A stretch of DNA of 37,675 bases from PALSA-1296 sp038322815 (lineage in GTDB: Bacteria > Bacteroidota > Ignavibacteria > Palsa-1295). Under the pieces are notes generated by a model. That model ran no database searches, had not been told where the DNA came from, and saw only the letters and a list, made by a program, of their open reading frames with translations. Shown here one piece after another: positions 1-8,006 of the stretch. Made by a program: the position numbers and the translations under genes. The first letter of the stretch is position 1. Every line of letters begins with the position of its first letter. Location of the stretch: NCBI GenBank assembly GCA_038322815.1, contig JBBQGG010000033.1, positions 1 to 37,675 of the forward strand, written 5' to 3'.

Positions 1-746
1 TGTTCCGGTGGAGTGCCGCCATCCTTTACCATAAGCAGGCGTACTTCATTCCCAACGGTGAAAGCAGTTTTTTGTAAGGTTTGGTCGCCGTAGTCATTTC
101 GGGATTTAATCCGTTCGGAAGTTTCGGAAATTCTAAATAAATTGGCAGCTAATTCACGCTGTCCCATAAAGTCAAGCGGTGAGCGTTTAGTTGGTATCCC
201 CTTGTGTTCTCGCAAATGATTAAAACTCATATTATACATTCCCATATATCCTGCATTATGGAAAAGTCCATACTCCTGCAACCCCCTATTTCTGACAACA
301 CTGGCAAGAGTTTTTTCGCCTTTTTTGATTTCATCACGAGTCAGTAGTCTATCGGAAATTTCCTTATCGGTAATGATCTGCGATGCCGAATCAGCGAAAG
401 CGGCAAAATATGCCTGAGTAAGTTGGACTTGCGGCTTTGAAACATTTCCGTTCATCGCCGTGAGAAAGAAGGCAAAACGGGATAATTTGAAGTCGTCTAT
501 AATTGAACCATCAATTTCGCGTTTGCATTCTTGAAAATGTTCCAGGACGGAAAAGCCTGTTGTCATGCAGACGCCAATTGCTTTATTCATGGCATCCTTC
601 TTAAACTGTGCGAAGTTTTCGTATTCAAGAATGCGTGCAATATCTGTTGCATACCAAAAATGCATCCCATTGTCGAAGGCATAATCCTCAATACAAGGGT
701 TGCCTTCTTCCGTATGGAACAGAGTCATTGTTTGGTCGTCCGACAT
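1..746 (-). CDS. dinD: DNA-damage-inducible protein D (DinD)-like, 3' end cut by window edge
   Basis: The minus-strand frame is open from an ATG at 746 to the window edge, giving 248 visible residues. From memory of E. coli DinD (about 274 residues), the same landmarks appear in order: an early segment with WYATDIARIL, then DDFKLSRFAFFL, the segment NAGYMGMYNM, and near the visible end MGQRELAANLFR followed by FTVGNEVR and a GGTPPE segment. In E. coli, DinD is SOS-induced and inhibits RecA filament activity; whether that holds here is unknown. No LexA-type box was recognised upstream. A second ATG six codons in is an alternative start. Only the last few tens of residues should be missing. The next gene, clpP, diverges from it. 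The family call is fairly secure. Confidence 0.82.
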   Translation of the reverse strand, partial: MSDDQTMTLFHTEEGNPCIEDYAFDNGMHFWYATDIARILEYENFAQFKKDAMNKAIGVCMTTGFSVLEHFQECKREIDGSIIDDFKLSRFAFFLTAMNGNVSKPQVQLTQAYFAAFADSASQIITDKEISDRLLTRDEIKKGEKTLASVVRNRGLQEYGLFHNAGYMGMYNMSFNHLREHKGIPTKRSPLDFMGQRELAANLFRISETSERIKSRNDYGDQTLQKTAFTVGNEVRLLMVKDGGTPPE

Positions 747-1028
747 ATTAATTTTATGGGTGGGATTCGCGTTATCCAGTTAATGTTTATTTAACGACGT
801 AATAACCACAGTAAGTTCGTAGTCCTGTAGCGCGATTAAAAGGGACGAAAAAGACTATTTTTTGAAGGAGTTATAGTGAGTGGCTGGAAGTCATTAAAAA
901 TAAAGCATATCACTGTGCACACATGAGTTCAAGGATGGCGCGGATGGATGTTCTCAGGAAATGAATGCAATTAGTGTAATTTGGTGTTTATAGATGGCGG
1001 ATGAATTGAAATAAAAAAATATTACAAC

Positions 1029-1775
1029 ATGAACGATCTTTTTACGAATAGCTACCATAGTTTTATCAGCCAATATAATGGCTCAGCAATAACGAATTCG
1101 CTTGTGCCGATGGTCGTCGAGCAGACGGCGCGCGGTGAGCGGGCGTATGATATTTTTTCGCGACTACTTAAAGAACGTATCGTCTTTATCGGCACTCCGA
1201 TCGATGATGGGGTCAGCGGACTGATCATCGCACAGCTTCTTTTTCTTGAATCGGAAGATCCGGATAAGGATATTAATATCTATATCAATTCTCCGGGCGG
1301 CTCGGTATCGGCAGGACTTGCGATCTATGATACGATGCAATATATTAAACCAAATTGTGCAACGATGTGTATGGGCATGGCAGCTTCGATGGCTTCTCTT
1401 CTGCTTGCCGGCGGGGCTGCGGGCAAGCGTATGTCGCTTCCGCATTCGCGCATCATGATCCATCAGCCACTGGGCGGAACGCAGGGTCAGGCAACCGATA
1501 TTGAAATTTATACTCGCGAGATGCTTCGCACCCGTCAGGAATTATACCAAATTTATGCAAAGCATACGGGCAGGGATATTGCCGAGATCGCCAAGGATTC
1601 CGAACGTGATAATTACATGACTCCCGAACAGGCAAAAGATTATAATCTCATTGATCATATCACGACTCATAATGAGATGAAAAATTTGCCGCAGACCAAA
1701 TTGCAATCTCTGGGCACAGGCACCGCTCCGGCACAGGAGAAATCACCTTCGACAACCGGCGGAGCTGCGAGATAA
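1029..1775 (+). CDS. clpP: ATP-dependent Clp protease proteolytic subunit ClpP
   Basis: A 248-residue serine peptidase of family S14, the proteolytic core that assembles into two stacked heptamers and degrades proteins unfolded by ClpX or ClpA/C. The catalytic triad is visible: Ser120 in GMAAS, His145 in MIHQP and Asp194 in the SERDNY segment. The INSPGG oxyanion-strand motif lies at 86-91. The protein has about 25 residues before the usual core and a C-terminal tail of about 35 residues rich in Thr, Pro, Gly and Ala, so it is longer than the typical 195-210 residues. The N-terminal part may be a propeptide. Unlike many genomes, neither clpX nor tig is adjacent: dinD diverges on the left and a terminator follows on the right. 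The gene is probably monocistronic. The start ATG at 1029 is preceded by an A-rich stretch and no Shine-Dalgarno. Confidence 0.96.
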   Translation: MNDLFTNSYHSFISQYNGSAITNSLVPMVVEQTARGERAYDIFSRLLKERIVFIGTPIDDGVSGLIIAQLLFLESEDPDKDINIYINSPGGSVSAGLAIYDTMQYIKPNCATMCMGMAASMASLLLAGGAAGKRMSLPHSRIMIHQPLGGTQGQATDIEIYTREMLRTRQELYQIYAKHTGRDIAEIAKDSERDNYMTPEQAKDYNLIDHITTHNEMKNLPQTKLQSLGTGTAPAQEKSPSTTGGAAR

Positions 1776-1783
1776 TTTTTGAA

Positions 1784-1903
1784 TGTCATTGCCAGGAAGG
1801 AAGTGCCAACGTGACAATCCCCTGAGTTTATCAGAATATTAAACATCGTAATAATCCTCTGGGGATTGCTTCGTCGTCGCTAAAGCGACTCCTCGCAATG
1901 ACA
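1784..1903. repeat. Dispersed inverted-repeat element, copy 1
   Basis: A 120-bp non-coding element with inverted ends (TGTCATTGC ... GCAATGACA). Inside are the words CAATCCCC and GGGGATTGCTTCGTCG. A second copy with the same ends and the same inner words lies at 17361-17477. It sits directly after the clpP stop and before the terminator. It has no coding capacity, so it behaves like a small non-autonomous palindromic element. Confidence 0.85.
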
Positions 1904-1910
1904 TAAATAA

Positions 1911-1948
1911 AAAAACGGAGTGAAGAATTATTCTTCACTCCGTTTTTT
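1911..1948. terminator. Bidirectional rho-independent terminator
   Basis: A perfect 13-bp stem (ACGGAGTGAAGAA pairing with TTCTTCACTCCGT, loop TTA) is flanked by A6 on the left and T6 on the right. It can end transcription of clpP from the left and of the small basic-protein gene from the right. Confidence 0.9.
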
Positions 1949-1962
1949 ATATTTTCAGAGGC

Positions 1963-2220
1963 TTATTTTCTTTCGCCGGCATCCTTTTTTGCATCATCGG
2001 TCGTGACGCGAGTCTTTGCCTTATGATACGTCTTTTTTACAGCATCCTTCGTATCTTGGGCTGCTTTCCGTACCTTGTGTCTTGCTTTGTGATAAGTGCG
2101 CTTGACACCGGTATGGTGTACCTCAGTCTTTTCATCATTCGTTGTCTGGCTTATGCCTGTTATTGGCATTGAGGATAAAAGAAATACAATCCCCAATACA
2201 TAGCTTAGTTTTCTAATCAT
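1963..2220 (-). CDS. Small secreted basic protein with repeated TYHKA motif
   Basis: An 85-residue protein whose family I do not recognise. Residues 1-25 look like a signal peptide (MIRK, then a hydrophobic stretch ending GISQ). The mature part is strongly basic and contains a near repeat: TYHKARHKVRKAAQDTKDAV followed by KTYHKAKTRV. The period is about 22 residues, and the segment is likely helical. It ends in Lys/Asp/Glu-rich sequence. It is an isolated gene between the terminator at 1911-1948 and the PAP2 gene upstream of it, 73 bp away. Such small Lys-rich periplasmic proteins are common in Bacteroidota; nucleic-acid, LPS or polyphosphate binding would be guesses. It is probably a real gene because of the signal peptide and its own terminator. 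Confidence 0.7.
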   Translation of the reverse strand: MIRKLSYVLGIVFLLSSMPITGISQTTNDEKTEVHHTGVKRTYHKARHKVRKAAQDTKDAVKKTYHKAKTRVTTDDAKKDAGERK

Positions 2221-2293
2221 AGTTTTTTATTTTTTATGTTGTTAAAAAAAATTGAACCAGCCTCTTAACTGCATTCAATGGGGATAATTAAAA

Positions 2294-3121
2294 TTAATTT
2301 ATTACCATGCTGACCGTAAGCGGCCAAAGTGATTTTACCTCCAGACTTCCGGTCTTCGGTGGTACATCATCCTCTCTGCCATGAGCATCAGCACACCATT
2401 TAGCAGTAAAAAATCCAATACCTGCTCCCAGAACGCAATCGGAAGCCCAATGGTATCCTTGATATGCGCGCGAAAAAAAGGTAAAAGGAACAGGAACGTA
2501 GCACAGAATCTTCAGCCATAATGGCTCGGAGTTAAATGCAAGAACTGTTGACATTGCCATTGCTTCAGTCAAATGTCCAGAGGGGAAAGCATCGTGTCCT
2601 GCACCTGATTTAAGTCCGCCAAACGGATGGAAAGAGGATTTACCTTCACCTGTATAGGGACGTGCCCTGCCTACAATAGTCTTTATTACTCCGGTCAATG
2701 CACCTGCATAGAGGCAGGCCTGACCTATCTCAAAGGCGATTTTTCGGGCTTTTACATCGCCTGTAGCAAGGGAGTATCCCCCGAAAGCACCAAAAAAAAT
2801 AAATGGCATATAAAGTCCTCCATAAAAATCTCCTATCTTGGCAAAAGTCCCCTTATATAACGGGCGAGCTAAATAACTATTAGTACCGGGAATAACCGGT
2901 GGTGCCGGTAATTCAATAGCATAGGCAACTCCGCTGCCTACAGCAAGCGATCCTATAACAATAGCATCATTACCGCCCCAATGCAGGGGAGTTGTGAAAT
3001 AATGTCCTGTTTCTCTCCAGAATTGTCCGAAGTTATACGGCAACGTCGTATCTCTCTGTTGAGCAAAAGCTGCGGATGTGAAAACTGAAAAGAGAATAAA
3101 AATAAAAATTTTATTTTTCAT
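2294..3121 (-). CDS. Secreted PAP2-family phosphatase
   Basis: A 275-residue protein of the PAP2 (type 2 phosphatidic acid phosphatase) superfamily. All three phosphatase motifs are present: KTIVGRARP (147-155), PSGH (180-183) and SR..(5)..H...D with Ser217, Arg218, His224 and Asp228. An N-terminal signal peptide (residues 1-20, ending AFAQ) places the domain outside the cytoplasm. Three to four hydrophobic segments follow. The family dephosphorylates lipid phosphates such as phosphatidate or undecaprenyl diphosphate; the substrate here is unknown. It lies 26 bp downstream of the DUF3943 gene and is likely co-transcribed with it. The gene at 4913-5722 is a close paralogue, with the same layout and matching segments such as SRAYQG.HW.SD. 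The C-terminus carries about 30 extra residues that could form a strand. Confidence 0.9.
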   Translation of the reverse strand: MKNKIFIFILFSVFTSAAFAQQRDTTLPYNFGQFWRETGHYFTTPLHWGGNDAIVIGSLAVGSGVAYAIELPAPPVIPGTNSYLARPLYKGTFAKIGDFYGGLYMPFIFFGAFGGYSLATGDVKARKIAFEIGQACLYAGALTGVIKTIVGRARPYTGEGKSSFHPFGGLKSGAGHDAFPSGHLTEAMAMSTVLAFNSEPLWLKILCYVPVPFTFFSRAYQGYHWASDCVLGAGIGFFTAKWCADAHGREDDVPPKTGSLEVKSLWPLTVSMVIN

Positions 3122-3147
3122 GGTTTTTTCGTAGAAGTGATTATGGG

Positions 3148-4776
3148 TTATCTATTATGCAAAAAATCAGCAAAATATACAAGCAGAAAAAGTTTGTCCT
3201 GTGATTTGGATGTATAAGTACTTGTTCCATCAGTAAATGCTCTGGTATCGTAATAGATTAAATGTTCTATTCCTATTCCAATATTACTAAATAGATGGAA
3301 TTCAATTCTGGGTTTGAGAATGGCAATATAATCATTGCCGGGTCTGCCAGTTATGAGCGGACGCTCAATCGTATTAAGCCAGTAATAATACGCAAGTAAT
3401 GTTCCGCTTACAAAACCTTTGTAATTCAGTGTAACTTCTAATTTTGCTTCTGCTCCGGCACTAAAATAATAATCACGTACTTCTGTGGTATCCGGACCGT
3501 TTTGCCTGCTATTTCCGGCAAAAGGAACAATGCCAAGATTAAAATTAGTATAAAAATTCGTGTTCGGAGCAACTGCAAATTTTGAGACAATTCCACCGCT
3601 AAATGCCATCGTCGCCAGCTCAAAATTATAACTATCCCAATAGTCATAATGCATAAATGCACCGGTTAACATTTCGGTATTCCCGATCTTCATATTTTTT
3701 CCGTAAAGAACTCCCTCTCCTGTTACATTGGTTATAAGTTTTCTTCCTTCACCAATGGTAACGTCAGTGCGTAGAGTAAAGTAATCAAAAGGTTTTCGAT
3801 CTCTTTTTTCGAATGGATCGCCGTAATCAAAATCGGCGTTAATTACAACTCTGGGATTTTTTTGTCCCTGTACCTGAACACCGGCTGATAATACCACATC
3901 CAACGGTTCTTTCTGATATACTTCTTCTGAAGTTACGCTCGTCAATTTACCTTGCATTAAACGTGTTGAAAATCTCGCAGGATCGATAAGACCGGCAACT
4001 AATTCTCTGAAAAATCTTTCCGTTCCTGTTGTTCGGTCATCAAGAATGTTCGAGCTTAATCTATAGGTAACTTCACCACCAAATATTCCTAAAATAGTTG
4101 TATTGAGAATATCTTCTCTTTCAGGTCTTCCGTTAAGCTCAGGATGGTGTATCGGATCAAAAGACCCGGCATTTTCTCCAAACATCTTCCACATTAAACT
4201 GCCTCCGAACGCATAGGGCATCGATTCATAGAAATTCATTCCTGAGGCGCGTGCCGAATTAAAATAACCGGCACCAGTAAGTGGATGAAGGAAAAAATTA
4301 TTGCCGAATCTATCTGCGTCCCACTTCCAGCGATCTGTCCAAAAGAAAGGATTAGCAGTGTGTTTCCATGAATTAAACCCTACAACGGCAAATTCTAAAT
4401 GAAGGATGTAATGATCGATCAGATTCAGAAGAACATTCTGCAATGTGACTTTTAATGCAGGCTGCCACCACGGATGTCTTTTGTTATAGATCGGATCATC
4501 GTTAATCAAGCCTCGGTAGAGATTATAAATATGTCCCGTTGTATCCTTGACGAGAATCTTCTTGGAGTTCGTATCAATTGCGACAACATTCGTCTTTACA
4601 TTCGTATCTGCAATCACCTGCTTTACTGGATTGCCAACGGGAGTATTTTGCTTCATCCGGTTCGTATCCTGAAGAGCCTCCTTTAATTTTTTCGCAGAAT
4701 CCGGAGGTGCAGTAACCTGGGCAGTAAGTACTGAAGAGAAAAAAAATGAAAATGCTAAAAAATAAAATATCTTCAT
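3148..4776 (-). CDS. DUF3943 domain protein, probable outer-membrane barrel
   Basis: A 542-residue secreted protein. Residues 1-19 form a signal peptide (ending LTAQ). A Thr/Asn-rich linker runs to about 95. Residues about 100-230 match my memory of DUF3943, with the pattern NPFFWTDRW, NNFFLHPLTGAGYFNSAR and NFYESMPYAFGGSLMWKMFGE. The rest shows alternating strands rich in Tyr, Phe and Gly, typical of an outer-membrane beta-barrel. The function is unknown; the domain is often found next to PAP2 phosphatases in Bacteroidota, as here, where PAP2 genes lie on both sides. It is the first gene of a likely two-gene operon with the PAP2 gene at 2294-3121. A TAnnTTTG box lies 23 bp upstream of the start. 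Confidence 0.82.
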   Translation of the reverse strand: MKIFYFLAFSFFFSSVLTAQVTAPPDSAKKLKEALQDTNRMKQNTPVGNPVKQVIADTNVKTNVVAIDTNSKKILVKDTTGHIYNLYRGLINDDPIYNKRHPWWQPALKVTLQNVLLNLIDHYILHLEFAVVGFNSWKHTANPFFWTDRWKWDADRFGNNFFLHPLTGAGYFNSARASGMNFYESMPYAFGGSLMWKMFGENAGSFDPIHHPELNGRPEREDILNTTILGIFGGEVTYRLSSNILDDRTTGTERFFRELVAGLIDPARFSTRLMQGKLTSVTSEEVYQKEPLDVVLSAGVQVQGQKNPRVVINADFDYGDPFEKRDRKPFDYFTLRTDVTIGEGRKLITNVTGEGVLYGKNMKIGNTEMLTGAFMHYDYWDSYNFELATMAFSGGIVSKFAVAPNTNFYTNFNLGIVPFAGNSRQNGPDTTEVRDYYFSAGAEAKLEVTLNYKGFVSGTLLAYYYWLNTIERPLITGRPGNDYIAILKPRIEFHLFSNIGIGIEHLIYYDTRAFTDGTSTYTSKSQDKLFLLVYFADFLHNR

Positions 4777-4799
4777 GCGTATGATAGTGGTTTAACCTG

Positions 4800-4807
4800 C
4801 AAATTTA
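4800..4807 (-). promoter_or_regulatory. Putative Bacteroidota-type -7 box
   Basis: The minus strand reads TAAATTTG, fitting the TAnnTTTG consensus, 23 bp upstream of the DUF3943 start. No convincing -33 TTTG at the standard distance was seen, so this rests on the -7 box alone. Confidence 0.45.
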
Positions 4808-4912
4808 CGTAAAAACCCTCAAAAATGCCTTACAAAATTTTATGAAAATGTTACATTATTCCCACATTATTAAAGAAGTTATGAGTCTTCCCCCACTTCA
4901 CATTGCAATACA

Positions 4913-5722
4913 TCAGAAGTGATAACTAAATGATATCGGATAAACCACAGGAAGTTGAGACCCGATAGAATGGGTTGAAGAAGTGGTCGTCACCGCTGCA
5001 GCTTCATTGCGGTTATGCAGATCAACTACCCATTTACCGATGAGATACCCCAGTCCTGCACCGAATAAAGTGTCGGACATCCAGTGAAATCCTTGATATG
5101 CTCTGGAGAAAGGAGTAAAAAAAGCAGGCAGATACGCGAGAACTTTGAGGAATGTTGAATGCGCGTTCAAGGATAAAACCGTTGACATCGTAAATGCTTC
5201 AGTCGTATGCCCGGAAGGGAATGAATGATGATCATCATCAAAAAGGCCTGAAAAAAAATGGAAGGAAGTCTTACCTTCATTCATATACGGTCTTGCTCTG
5301 CCGAAAATAGTTTTCATTGCTATTACAATTCCTCCGGCATAAAGGGCTGCCTGACCTATCTCATAGCCTATTTTTCGTGCCTTATGATCACCGGTTAGTA
5401 GAGAATATCCGGCATACCCACCAAAAATGATAAACGGTGTATAAAGTTCTCCATACATTCTTCCTCCGACGGCTTCAGGGCTGTAATAAAAGGCTCTATC
5501 GATAAATTTTACATCCCGAACAGGGAATTCCGCCTGCATCATCACTACAGTAAGACCGGTGAGTAAACCAAGAGTCCCCCAATCAAAAGCATCCCACCTT
5601 GCAGGCATTGAAAAGAAACGACCGGTCTCTTTCCCAAATTGCGGAAAATCGTATTTCGTCTGTGCAGTGGAATTACTGCAGAAAATGACAAGAGAGAGCA
5701 AAAGACTAAGTTTATAACGCAT
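4913..5722 (-). CDS. Secreted PAP2-family phosphatase, paralogue
   Basis: A 269-residue PAP2 phosphatase. The motifs, numbered from the chosen start, are KTIFGRARP (137-145), PSGH (169-172) and Ser206/Arg207 ... His213 ... Asp217. A longer frame begins at 5770, but the ATG at 5722 is preferred because it starts a clean signal peptide (MRYK, hydrophobic core, ending STAQ) and because a TAnnTTTG box lies inside the would-be extension. It shares gene layout and motif spacing with the PAP2 gene at 2294-3121, so a duplication is likely. The last residues (YPISFSYHF) end in an aromatic residue like an outer-membrane strand, which is unusual for a PAP2 protein. It is probably transcribed alone: the DUF3943 gene starts 137 bp downstream with its own box. 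Confidence 0.9.
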   Translation of the reverse strand: MRYKLSLLLSLVIFCSNSTAQTKYDFPQFGKETGRFFSMPARWDAFDWGTLGLLTGLTVVMMQAEFPVRDVKFIDRAFYYSPEAVGGRMYGELYTPFIIFGGYAGYSLLTGDHKARKIGYEIGQAALYAGGIVIAMKTIFGRARPYMNEGKTSFHFFSGLFDDDHHSFPSGHTTEAFTMSTVLSLNAHSTFLKVLAYLPAFFTPFSRAYQGFHWMSDTLFGAGLGYLIGKWVVDLHNRNEAAAVTTTSSTHSIGSQLPVVYPISFSYHF

Positions 5723-5742
5723 CTTTAATTTACTGTGAAGTA

Positions 5743-5750
5743 CAAAGTTA
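5743..5750 (-). promoter_or_regulatory. Putative Bacteroidota-type -7 box deciding the PAP2 start
   Basis: The minus strand reads TAACTTTG followed by TAC, 20 bp upstream of the ATG at 5722. It fits TAnnTTTG and argues against the upstream start at 5770. The -33 element is not clear. Confidence 0.5.
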
Positions 5751-5811
5751 TGGAAGAAATCGGATTCCATAACGAATTTTATAATTTTAAAGTAAAATAA
5801 CCCTAAGCGTT

Positions 5812-7908
5812 CTATTTGTGTTTTGTACGCAAATATTTATAAAAATCAATCTGAGCTTCGATCTTCTCTCCACCATTTGAAGGACGTTTATATTTATTGA
5901 GTTTCCCCTTTGCAATGATACGAGCTTTTGTATTATCTTCTAACTGCATATCGATGAATTGGCGTAATTCCTTGCGAATGGATTCGTCGTAAACAGGGAA
6001 ACCAACTTCAACGCGATGCGTTAAATTACGTGTCATCCAATCCGCACTGGCAACATAATATTTTTCTTCTCCACCATTGTGAAAAATAAACACCCTTGCA
6101 TGTTCAAGATAACGATCGATGATGCTAAGAGCTCTGATATTCATACTCATACCCGGAACTCCGGGAATAATACAACACAGTCCTCGAACAATGATCCTGA
6201 TCTTGACTCCTGCTATGCTTGCTTCATAAAGCCGGTCTATCATATCTAGATCTTCCAAGCTGTTAAGCTTGATAATGATCTCCGCACGTTTTCCGTCTTT
6301 GGCAAATTTTATTTCTTTATCAATCCGTTTCTCGAAAGATTTGCGCATTGAAAAAGGCGCAACCAGCAAATGTTCGAATTCAGCAGAGCGCTCCTTTCTG
6401 CCAAGTATCTGGAAAACTTCTTTAACTTCCTTGGTAATACGCGGATCGGTTGTAAATAATCCGACGTCGGAATACAGCGTCGCTGTTTTTTCATTAAAAT
6501 TACCTGAGCCGAGATAACAATACCTTTTCTTTTCTCCACGCTCCATCCTTGTGACAATGCAAAGCTTGCAATGAACCTTCAGACCGGGAAAACTATAGAG
6601 TACTTTAACTCCGGAACGCTCCAGTTCTCCGGCCCAATAAAGATTTTGCTCCTCATCGAAACGCGCTTTGATCTCGACAAATGCAGTAACGTCTTTACCG
6701 TTCTTTGCTGCATTTTTTAGTGCCTCTACAACTTGAGAATTATCAGCAACCCGGTACAATGTGATCTTGATGGCAACTACTGCCTGATCTTTTGCTGCCT
6801 GATTGATAAATTGAAGCACGTAATCATACGTTTGATAGGGATAGAAAAGCAATATATCCTTTTGAGTCATGGCAGAGAAAATAGAACGAGCATCTTTAAG
6901 ATCACGATGAGCAAGAGGAGGCTGAGGTTTATTTTCTAAGCTCGGTATTCCGGGATTCGGGAAAGACATCAGGTCGCTAAAGTTATGATACTTCCCTCCG
7001 GGAATGAGATCGTCCTCAGCTAATTTAAAATACTTTGAAAGATATTTTAGCATCTCCTCAGGCATTGCCGGATCATATAGAAATCGCGATGGAATACCTT
7101 TTTTTCGGGTACGTAAACCCTCTTTGATCTTTGATAAAAGATCACCCTGGAATTCATCTTCGATATGGAGTTCAGCATCTCGCGTCATCTTAAATGAAAA
7201 CACGCCGCGAACTTCATTACGAACAAAATATTCCGGAAGAGATAACCGAACTACATCATCGAGAAACATGACGTAGGTATTTTTTCCTTCCTTCTTTAGT
7301 GTAAGAAACCTGGGCAGATCGCTTGAAGGGATTTCCAAAATAGCATACTCACTGTTTTCTTTATTCTCAGTTGTTATCGTTTCATCGCGTGGAGCAAGTT
7401 CTATCGCAAAGTACAGGCTGCGATTATTTATGAACGGATCATTTGAGAATTTATCCGGGAATATAGGCTTCAATAGAGGAAGTACTTTTTCGATAAAATA
7501 CCGCCGCACATTTTCAGCTTGTTCGGAAGTAAGCTCTGTTTCATTTACCAGAAAAATATTATGCCTGCGAAGTTCGGGGACGATCTGCGATTGAAATATT
7601 TTTCCGAAGGACTCCTGTTGTGCTCCGACGATCTTATGTATCTTCTTAAGAAGCTGTCTCGGATCGATCTCAAGATCCTTATGCACTGCTTTTTTAAGAT
7701 TCAATAAGCTTCTGAGCGAAGCGACACGGACGCGAAAGAATTCATCAAGATTAGAAGAATAGATGGCAAGGAATTTTATTCTTTCATAGAGTGGGTTGCG
7801 CGCATCACGGGCTTCCTGAAGAACGCGGGCATTGAATTGCAGCCAGCTAATTTCACGATTCGTGGTCCGAAACCTTCTTTTCATCCGCGTTGGGTTCTGT
7901 ATCATCAT
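5812..7908 (-). CDS. ppk1: Polyphosphate kinase 1
   Basis: A 698-residue PPK1, the usual length, catalysing reversible transfer of the ATP gamma-phosphate to polyphosphate. The domains appear in order: N-terminal (NREISWLQFNARVL, residues 17-30), head, then two phospholipase-D-like catalytic halves. The phospho-accepting histidine is His446 in the VHCK motif, and the second conserved histidine is His603 in LEHARV, corresponding to E. coli His592. The segment YLGSGNFNEKTA follows the first. The start at 7908 gives eight residues before a second ATG (MKRRFR), and either could be used. It is transcribed in the same direction as the ligase gene upstream (98 bp apart) and the PAP2 gene downstream (89 bp apart). 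No ppx exopolyphosphatase is adjacent. Confidence 0.96.
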   Translation of the reverse strand: MMIQNPTRMKRRFRTTNREISWLQFNARVLQEARDARNPLYERIKFLAIYSSNLDEFFRVRVASLRSLLNLKKAVHKDLEIDPRQLLKKIHKIVGAQQESFGKIFQSQIVPELRRHNIFLVNETELTSEQAENVRRYFIEKVLPLLKPIFPDKFSNDPFINNRSLYFAIELAPRDETITTENKENSEYAILEIPSSDLPRFLTLKKEGKNTYVMFLDDVVRLSLPEYFVRNEVRGVFSFKMTRDAELHIEDEFQGDLLSKIKEGLRTRKKGIPSRFLYDPAMPEEMLKYLSKYFKLAEDDLIPGGKYHNFSDLMSFPNPGIPSLENKPQPPLAHRDLKDARSIFSAMTQKDILLFYPYQTYDYVLQFINQAAKDQAVVAIKITLYRVADNSQVVEALKNAAKNGKDVTAFVEIKARFDEEQNLYWAGELERSGVKVLYSFPGLKVHCKLCIVTRMERGEKKRYCYLGSGNFNEKTATLYSDVGLFTTDPRITKEVKEVFQILGRKERSAEFEHLLVAPFSMRKSFEKRIDKEIKFAKDGKRAEIIIKLNSLEDLDMIDRLYEASIAGVKIRIIVRGLCCIIPGVPGMSMNIRALSIIDRYLEHARVFIFHNGGEEKYYVASADWMTRNLTHRVEVGFPVYDESIRKELRQFIDMQLEDNTKARIIAKGKLNKYKRPSNGGEKIEAQIDFYKYLRTKHK

Positions 7909-8006
7909 ACGAGAGGCAAAATACCGCTTGTATGTTATGTAATGATTATCAAATCATTACTACAATATTTTCTTCTATTCCGATTCCTTGTTATTTGCGG
8001 GAAACC

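Noticed and set aside
531..794. Open frame of 87 codons on the plus strand
   Set aside because: It lies opposite the dinD-like gene, whose protein matches a known family.
5723..5770. Extra 16 residues at the start of the PAP2 protein
   Set aside because: They precede a clean signal peptide and overlap a TAnnTTTG box, so the start at 5722 is better.
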